Source: a bacterium
GTDB taxonomy: Bacteria > Bdellovibrionota > FAC87 > UBA2466
NCBI GenBank assembly: GCA_019750655.1
Contig: JAIEOG010000054.1
Coordinates: 1 to 8,588, forward strand
Length of the DNA stretch: 8,588 nucleotides
Reading direction: 5' to 3'
The position numbers and the translations under genes are program-made. The notes below the pieces were generated by a model. The model made no database searches. It saw nothing but the letters and a program-made list of their open reading frames with translations, and was not told the DNA's origin. Below, piece after piece: positions 5,095 through 8,588 of the stretch (position 1 is the stretch's first letter; every line of letters begins with the position of its first letter).

Positions 5095-5757
5095 ATGTCT
5101 CAAACTCCGTACCCGCCTTTCACGCCCGACGGTGGCCCGCGCTATGTGGAAACGCATTGGGAGTGGTTCATCAAAGAACCCTTCAATGCCACCACGGCCT
5201 TTCTATTTGCGGCGATTGCGATCTACTGGCTTTACCGGCTTCGGGGGCAGTGGCGCAAAAACGACTTCTTGGTTGGCTGCTTGGTGGTCCTCTTGGTGGG
5301 CGGCATCGGGGGAACGCTTTTCCACGGCCTGCGGGTGTCTCGCTATTTTCTGATCATGGATGTGCTGCCGATCTTCTTGATTGCGGTGGCTCTTGCAGTT
5401 CGTCTTTGGCGATTTTTGCTGCCTGCGATTTGGGCGCCGCCAGCTGTTCTAGTGTCGTTTGTCGGGATTCAGTGGGGGCTGCACCAAATGGTGCCTCGCT
5501 CTACGGCGATAAACGCGGGTTATGCGATGACGGCTTTGATGATCATCTTGCCATTGCTGCTCGTTCTGCGGAAGCGCCCCGAAGGCGCGAAGCAGGTCTT
5601 TCTGGCGATCGGGCTTTTTGCGGTGGGGCTTTTTTTCCGCGCGGTGGATGGTTTTTCAGAGCCCTATATTTCGATTGGGACCCACTGGCTGTGGCATCTT
5701 TTCTCTGCGGCCAGCGTTTGGTTTTTAATTTCTTTTCTTGCTCGCTTTCGCCCGTAA
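5095..5757 (+). CDS. Seven-TM CREST-superfamily membrane hydrolase, alkaline ceramidase-like
   Basis: A 220-residue integral membrane protein with about seven hydrophobic helices (roughly 32-48, 58-76, 84-102, 110-128, 140-158, 166-181, 197-215). It carries the CREST layout (ceramidase, PAQR, Per1): a His at the end of TM2 (GGTLFHG, H77), an Asp in TM3 (M-D-V-L-P, D89), and H-x-x-x-H in TM7 (GTHWLWHLFSA, H197 and H201). In alkaline ceramidases the three His bind zinc and the enzyme cleaves an amide bond in a lipid. The substrate here is unknown, and bacterial members are largely uncharacterised. The Ser normally four residues before the first His is Gly here, with Thr at minus three. The Shine-Dalgarno is weak (AAGA, 4 nt before ATG). 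It heads a likely four-gene operon; the next gene starts 31 nt downstream. Confidence 0.82.
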   Translation: MSQTPYPPFTPDGGPRYVETHWEWFIKEPFNATTAFLFAAIAIYWLYRLRGQWRKNDFLVGCLVVLLVGGIGGTLFHGLRVSRYFLIMDVLPIFLIAVALAVRLWRFLLPAIWAPPAVLVSFVGIQWGLHQMVPRSTAINAGYAMTALMIILPLLLVLRKRPEGAKQVFLAIGLFAVGLFFRAVDGFSEPYISIGTHWLWHLFSAASVWFLISFLARFRP

Positions 5758-5788
5758 GTGCTGCTAGCGCTGAATCTATAGGGTTCAA

Positions 5789-6493
5789 ATGCGCTTACAC
5801 AGTTTCACTCTCCGGGTTTTCTTTTTCTGCACAATGCTTGTGGTTGCTTCTGCACAGGCGCGCTCCTATGAGCTGACGGACTTTCCTGGTTGGACGCTGA
5901 TTTCTCCACCGACACGCGCTCAACAAATCTGTGCTTGGTTTGTATCGATGATTCCGGGCGCGGGCCCGGTTCGGGAACCGGAAAAGTTTCTAAAGTACTT
6001 CGAGCCGGAAGCGGTGAGCTTGCGGGCCAATCGCGCGCTGGTGATCCGAGGTATGTTTCGGGACCGGACCAAAACGTCGGAACGCGCCTACGAGATTCAC
6101 CGCCTCATCCGGATTCTCGAAACGGAATGGCCTTCCGTTTTAATTTCTTATGTCGACATGCCAGCGAAAGTGCCGGTGAGAGTATACCGTTGGGCGACCA
6201 AGCTCTCTTCCACCGAACAGCACCTGTACAAAAAAGCAGAGCTGCTCCACCATTCTGCACGGCTCTTGGCAGATCGTATCCGCGATTCTGAAAATGAAAA
6301 TGCCATTACCCCTTCGGAAGCCGCAGCGTTGCTCTCCGAACTGGATCACGCTGTGCACCAATGGCGCACGATCGCGGTCCGGCTGCGTTTCCCAGACGAC
6401 GGCCCGTCTGTGGAATGGCGCGAAGAAGTGGTTGTTGATTTCCCTTTCGCCATCGTGGTGGAGGGGCTGATTCCAGGGGAAACCCCAAAATAA
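5789..6493 (+). CDS. Exported protein of unknown family
   Basis: A 234-residue protein with a clear Sec signal peptide (R2, R9, then a Phe/Val-rich core, likely cleaved after A-Q-A at residue 24). The mature protein starts with a mixed segment (PGWTLISPP), has strands around 70-90 and 110-130, then a long charged helical stretch (about 138-195, with LSSTEQHLYKKAELLHHSARLL as its clearest part cut at residue 160), and ends in a strand segment. One Cys (about residue 48) remains after cleavage. There is no lipobox or second membrane segment, so a soluble periplasmic protein is most likely. AGGG stands 5 nt before the ATG. Operon position between two metal-hydrolase folds suggests a partner or substrate-handling role, but I recognise no domain. 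Confidence 0.8.
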   Translation: MRLHSFTLRVFFFCTMLVVASAQARSYELTDFPGWTLISPPTRAQQICAWFVSMIPGAGPVREPEKFLKYFEPEAVSLRANRALVIRGMFRDRTKTSERAYEIHRLIRILETEWPSVLISYVDMPAKVPVRVYRWATKLSSTEQHLYKKAELLHHSARLLADRIRDSENENAITPSEAAALLSELDHAVHQWRTIAVRLRFPDDGPSVEWREEVVVDFPFAIVVEGLIPGETPK

Positions 6494-6505
6494 GGAGACA
6501 CTCTA

Positions 6506-7159
6506 GTGGTGCGGTCTTTTCTGACGCTCGTACTCTTTGTTTCTTTCGCTAGCCATAGCGATCTTTATGCCTCTGTAGGCACCGCCGAATGCATTCCGGG
6601 CATGGCCGGAGAAGGTGTGTTCCAGCTAGTGGTCGAACGGACCCACGCTCTAGCGACGCTTGCAGAGCGGCTGCGGTATGAGCGGTGGTCGACATCAGCC
6701 CGGGTCAGCGAACCTCAGTATTTTGTAATGAGTACGGGCGGGCAGATGACGTTTTTCTCCAGCAATATGCTCCCCGAGGGAATTCAATTCGCGAAGGCGG
6801 ATGGCGTTAAGGCTTACCGTTACTATCCAGGATCGGAAGGGGAATTCCACGCTGCCAAGCAAGGCAATCTGCTTGCAGGGCCAGCGGGTTTTCTCGAAGT
6901 ATCTCCTGGCTTGAGCCTTGTGCAATACAATCAGCTAACGGGTATTCGGTTGATGGACCAAAACCACGAGCCTCCAAAAGGGGCACGCTATTTTGTCGAC
7001 GTGATTTTGCCCGAGGGGCTGCCTATCGTTTCTCCGGAGAGTGGCGTGTGGTTGGTCTCGTTGCCGAGCATTCCGCCCCGCTGGCTTGCGCCTGAGCGGG
7101 TTGAAGGGCCGGGATTGCCAGTGAAGGTGCTGGCGCACGCCGAATACGGAGTCAATTGA
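6506..7159 (+). CDS. Exported protein of unknown family, GTG start
   Basis: A 217-residue protein with an N-terminal signal peptide (R3, then FLTLVLFVSFAS, likely cleaved after L-Y-A at residue 22). The mature part is beta-rich, with Gly/Pro turns and aromatic strands (QYFVMST, KAYRYYPGS, RYFVDVILP), and a single Cys near its start. No known domain was recognised. Two GTG codons stand in tandem; 6506 is preferred because AAGGAG (6492-6497) lies 8 nt upstream. That site overlaps the stop of the preceding gene (12-nt gap), and the end of this gene overlaps the next start (TTGA). Translational coupling is therefore likely on both sides. Confidence 0.8.
   Translation: MVRSFLTLVLFVSFASHSDLYASVGTAECIPGMAGEGVFQLVVERTHALATLAERLRYERWSTSARVSEPQYFVMSTGGQMTFFSSNMLPEGIQFAKADGVKAYRYYPGSEGEFHAAKQGNLLAGPAGFLEVSPGLSLVQYNQLTGIRLMDQNHEPPKGARYFVDVILPEGLPIVSPESGVWLVSLPSIPPRWLAPERVEGPGLPVKVLAHAEYGVN
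7148..7158 (+). promoter_or_regulatory. Coupled ribosome binding site and TTG start inside the previous gene
   Basis: GGAG (7148-7151) lies within the last codons of the preceding gene, 4 nt before TTG 7156-7158. That TTG overlaps the TGA stop (7157-7159). No better in-frame ATG or GTG precedes the hydrophobic N-terminus of the MBL protein. Confidence 0.6.
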
Positions 7160-8103
7160 AAGCCTTCCTTAAGTGGATCTTCATCGGGGTGGCGATCTCC
7201 GCCCCGGTTTTTTACCAGCTGTTTCTATCCCCGCCTCCAGAGCCGGTTTCGTTTCAATGGACCATGGTGAATGTGAACACCGGCCCGCAGCAGGGCGACG
7301 CGCACGTGCTACGCGGGCCTGGACAGAAGACTGTCTTGATCGATGTCGGCGAAGAACGCATGGCGCGCGAGAATCTTCTGCCTTTTTTGAAAAAGCGTGG
7401 TTACACGAAAATCGAAGAGATTCTTATTACGCACCCACACTGGGATCATTACGGGGGATTGATCCCGCTGCTAGAGGATCCGGATTTTCGCATTGGCCGC
7501 ATCTGCATGGGGGCAGTCTCTGCAAAGAGGTGTGAAGCGGAATCGTGGACCTGTTCTATGGAGCAGTTGGAGCGCATCCGGCGGCTTGCGCAGCGGAGGG
7601 GCATTCTGCTGACGGATTACAAGGGCTGGGAAGAAACTGCTTGGGGTCCAGCTGTTCGTCTTCACCGGCTTTTTCAATTTGATGAAGACAGTCTGCCTGT
7701 CACTGGCGGCGGTATGAACGATCAGTCTTTGATTGCCGTTTTGGAGGTGGGCAAGTTCCGAACGCTTTTCACGGGCGATCTCAATTCGACGCTGAGCCGG
7801 TGGATTGTCGAAAACCACGCCGACAAGATCCAGGCCGACATCTTGAAAGTTCCGCACCATGGGGTGGAAAGCCTGGCGGTGAACGAGTTCTTTGAAGCGG
7901 TTAAACCGCGCTACGCGCTCGTGCCTGTGCCGCAGAAAACCTGGTGCTCCGAACGGGGACGCCGCACACGCCGCGTGCTCGAGCGCCTAGGTGTACGCCC
8001 CATGGTCAATGGATTCCATGGGAATGTGACGGTGTCTTTTAGTGAGGACAAGATCCAGATTCAGCCCCAGCGTGAGTGGGCTGGGGTGACTTGCGTGGAT
8101 TAG
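7156..8103 (+). CDS. Membrane-anchored ComEC-like metallo-beta-lactamase-fold hydrolase
   Basis: A 315-residue protein: one N-terminal membrane segment (about 4-24, after K2/K6), a Pro-rich linker (26-30), then a metallo-beta-lactamase domain facing the periplasm. The motifs match the C-terminal domain of ComEC/Rec2: N-x-G-P-Q-Q-G-D-A (41-49), LIDVG (61-65), the metal site T-H-P-H-W-D-H (92-98, H93, H95, D97, H98), N-D-Q-S-L (188-192), FTGDL (205-209, D208) and LKVPHHG (230-236). That ComEC domain is thought to degrade the non-transported DNA strand. Here the ComEC channel and OB-fold parts are absent, so a periplasmic nuclease or phosphodiesterase is possible but not shown. The usual DVGQGDA motif is altered and stretched to NVNTGPQQGDA. 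C117, C126 and C133 form a Cys-rich insert. Last gene of the operon. Confidence 0.88.
   Translation: MKAFLKWIFIGVAISAPVFYQLFLSPPPEPVSFQWTMVNVNTGPQQGDAHVLRGPGQKTVLIDVGEERMARENLLPFLKKRGYTKIEEILITHPHWDHYGGLIPLLEDPDFRIGRICMGAVSAKRCEAESWTCSMEQLERIRRLAQRRGILLTDYKGWEETAWGPAVRLHRLFQFDEDSLPVTGGGMNDQSLIAVLEVGKFRTLFTGDLNSTLSRWIVENHADKIQADILKVPHHGVESLAVNEFFEAVKPRYALVPVPQKTWCSERGRRTRRVLERLGVRPMVNGFHGNVTVSFSEDKIQIQPQREWAGVTCVD
8061..8089. repeat. Hairpin inside the 3' end of the MBL gene
   Basis: CCCCAGC (8065-8071) pairs with GCTGGGG (8080-8086) around an 8-nt loop. Past a bulged G8064, TCA (8061-8063) pairs with TGA (8087-8089), giving 10 bp. It lies 11 nt before the MBL stop codon and, read on the minus strand, 10 nt after the stop of the convergent gene. 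It may help end or stabilise one or both transcripts. No T tract follows on either strand. Confidence 0.5.
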
Positions 8104-8579
8104 AGAGTGGGGCAGGTACGAGGTTCGGAGGTCATTACCCCGTTACGCTCTACCAGCACCTTATAATGGCAAACGGCTGTTTGGTCCTCGGCCGGCTTGA
8201 AGCGTCCGAAACCACTACCATTTAGAGACATATCCCAGCGATCCGTTTTGCTTTCATCCGTTCCGATCATGGCCGCCAGAAAAGTGCCGGTTTGGACAAT
8301 CTCCCGCGGATCCTCGCGGAAAAAGCCGTCTTCATTCGTTAGCTCATATACCCAACCGCTATTTGGATCTTCGTTATCCCATTTTCGCTTATACAGACGG
8401 TTTGCAACAAACTTGCCTCTACCGATTTGGTCATCGGTGGCCGGAGTTTTGGTTTGACGGACGATTTCCTGCAAATAGGGCGGCCAGCGCTTGTGGTCCA
8501 CCTGACGACTCGGCAGCAGGGCATGATTGGCTAGAACTGCGCTGCTTAGTAAAACTAAAAAGAAGGCTAAGTTCTTCAT
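8100..8579 (-). CDS. Small exported protein of unknown function
   Basis: A 159-residue protein with a typical signal peptide (K2, then LAFFLVLLSSAVLA, likely cleaved after residue 17). The mature part is hydrophilic, rich in Trp, Asp, Arg and Pro, and has two Cys near the C-terminus (VCHYK and RTCPTL), about 17 residues apart, which could form a disulfide bond in the periplasm. The strand-like segments GWVYELTN and CHYKVLVERNG suggest a small beta domain. No family was recognised. Only 9 nt lie upstream within the window and no Shine-Dalgarno is seen, so an upstream start cannot be excluded, though the signal peptide fits this one. Its last codons overlap the end of the MBL gene by 4 nt, tail-to-tail. 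Confidence 0.78.
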   Translation of the reverse strand: MKNLAFFLVLLSSAVLANHALLPSRQVDHKRWPPYLQEIVRQTKTPATDDQIGRGKFVANRLYKRKWDNEDPNSGWVYELTNEDGFFREDPREIVQTGTFLAAMIGTDESKTDRWDMSLNGSGFGRFKPAEDQTAVCHYKVLVERNGVMTSEPRTCPTL

Positions 8580-8588
8580 ATTAGGGCT

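Noticed and set aside
5758..5788. Possible terminator or promoter between the CREST gene and the next gene
   Set aside because: The 31-nt gap has only a short AGCGCT palindrome, no stable stem with a T tract and no promoter hexamers, so the genes are treated as co-transcribed.
5022..5876. Long plus-strand frame of 284 codons over the CREST gene
   Set aside because: It is an out-of-frame shadow of the CREST gene: Cys- and Ser-rich composition, no start signal, and overlap of the next gene's signal peptide. The alternative frame carries clear CREST motifs.
1..8588. CRISPR array, insertion sequence, tRNA or toxin-antitoxin pair
   Set aside because: No regularly spaced direct repeats, terminal inverted repeats with a transposase, tRNA-like cloverleaf with CCA end, or paired small toxin/antitoxin genes were seen on either strand.

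Overview
The window looks like Gram-negative chromosomal DNA of moderately high GC. I did not count the composition; it looks like the mid-50s percent. The signs are an outer-membrane beta-barrel ending in Phe, a lipoprotein with a clear lipobox, several Sec-exported proteins, and an NtrC-type sigma-54 activator. The density of small uncharacterised secreted proteins and the two-component sigma-54 regulator would fit Bdellovibrionota, Myxococcota or another former deltaproteobacterial group, but this is a guess and nothing seen here fixes the taxon.

Left part (1-2450): a short ORF at the window edge, possibly the 3' end of a longer gene, is followed 9 nt later by a pentapeptide-repeat protein with 13 coils in exact 5-residue register. 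After a 114-nt gap holding an inverted repeat comes a 468-residue response regulator (receiver, sigma-54 AAA+, Fis-type HTH), closed by a strong hairpin at 2394-2427. A pentapeptide protein next to a GAFTGA regulator recalls type VI secretion surroundings, but no T6SS structural gene can be identified with confidence in the window.

Middle (2450-5090): a 219-nt gene-free stretch carries AT-rich promoter-like DNA and a nested hairpin. It leads into an exported cupin-like protein and then a lipoprotein. The lipoprotein converges on a minus-strand outer-membrane beta-barrel, and the two share a bidirectional terminator at 4054-4083. Upstream of the barrel, also on the minus strand, is a DUF2171 protein. 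It is divergent from the next operon, with a perfect 7-bp-arm palindrome (5066-5081) between them.

Right part (5095-8103): four tightly packed plus-strand genes look like one operon: a seven-TM CREST/alkaline-ceramidase-like membrane hydrolase, two exported proteins of no recognised family, and an N-terminally anchored metallo-beta-lactamase protein resembling the C-terminal domain of ComEC. Gaps are 31, 12 and -4 nt, and the last two genes start with GTG and TTG. Two metal-hydrolase folds and two exported proteins in one unit suggest an envelope function. This is the best candidate here for an undescribed system, although no reaction can be assigned. The operon ends tail-to-tail with a minus-strand small exported protein; their coding sequences overlap by 4 nt, and a hairpin lies inside the end of the MBL gene.

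No tRNA, rRNA, CRISPR array, insertion sequence or phage integrase was seen.
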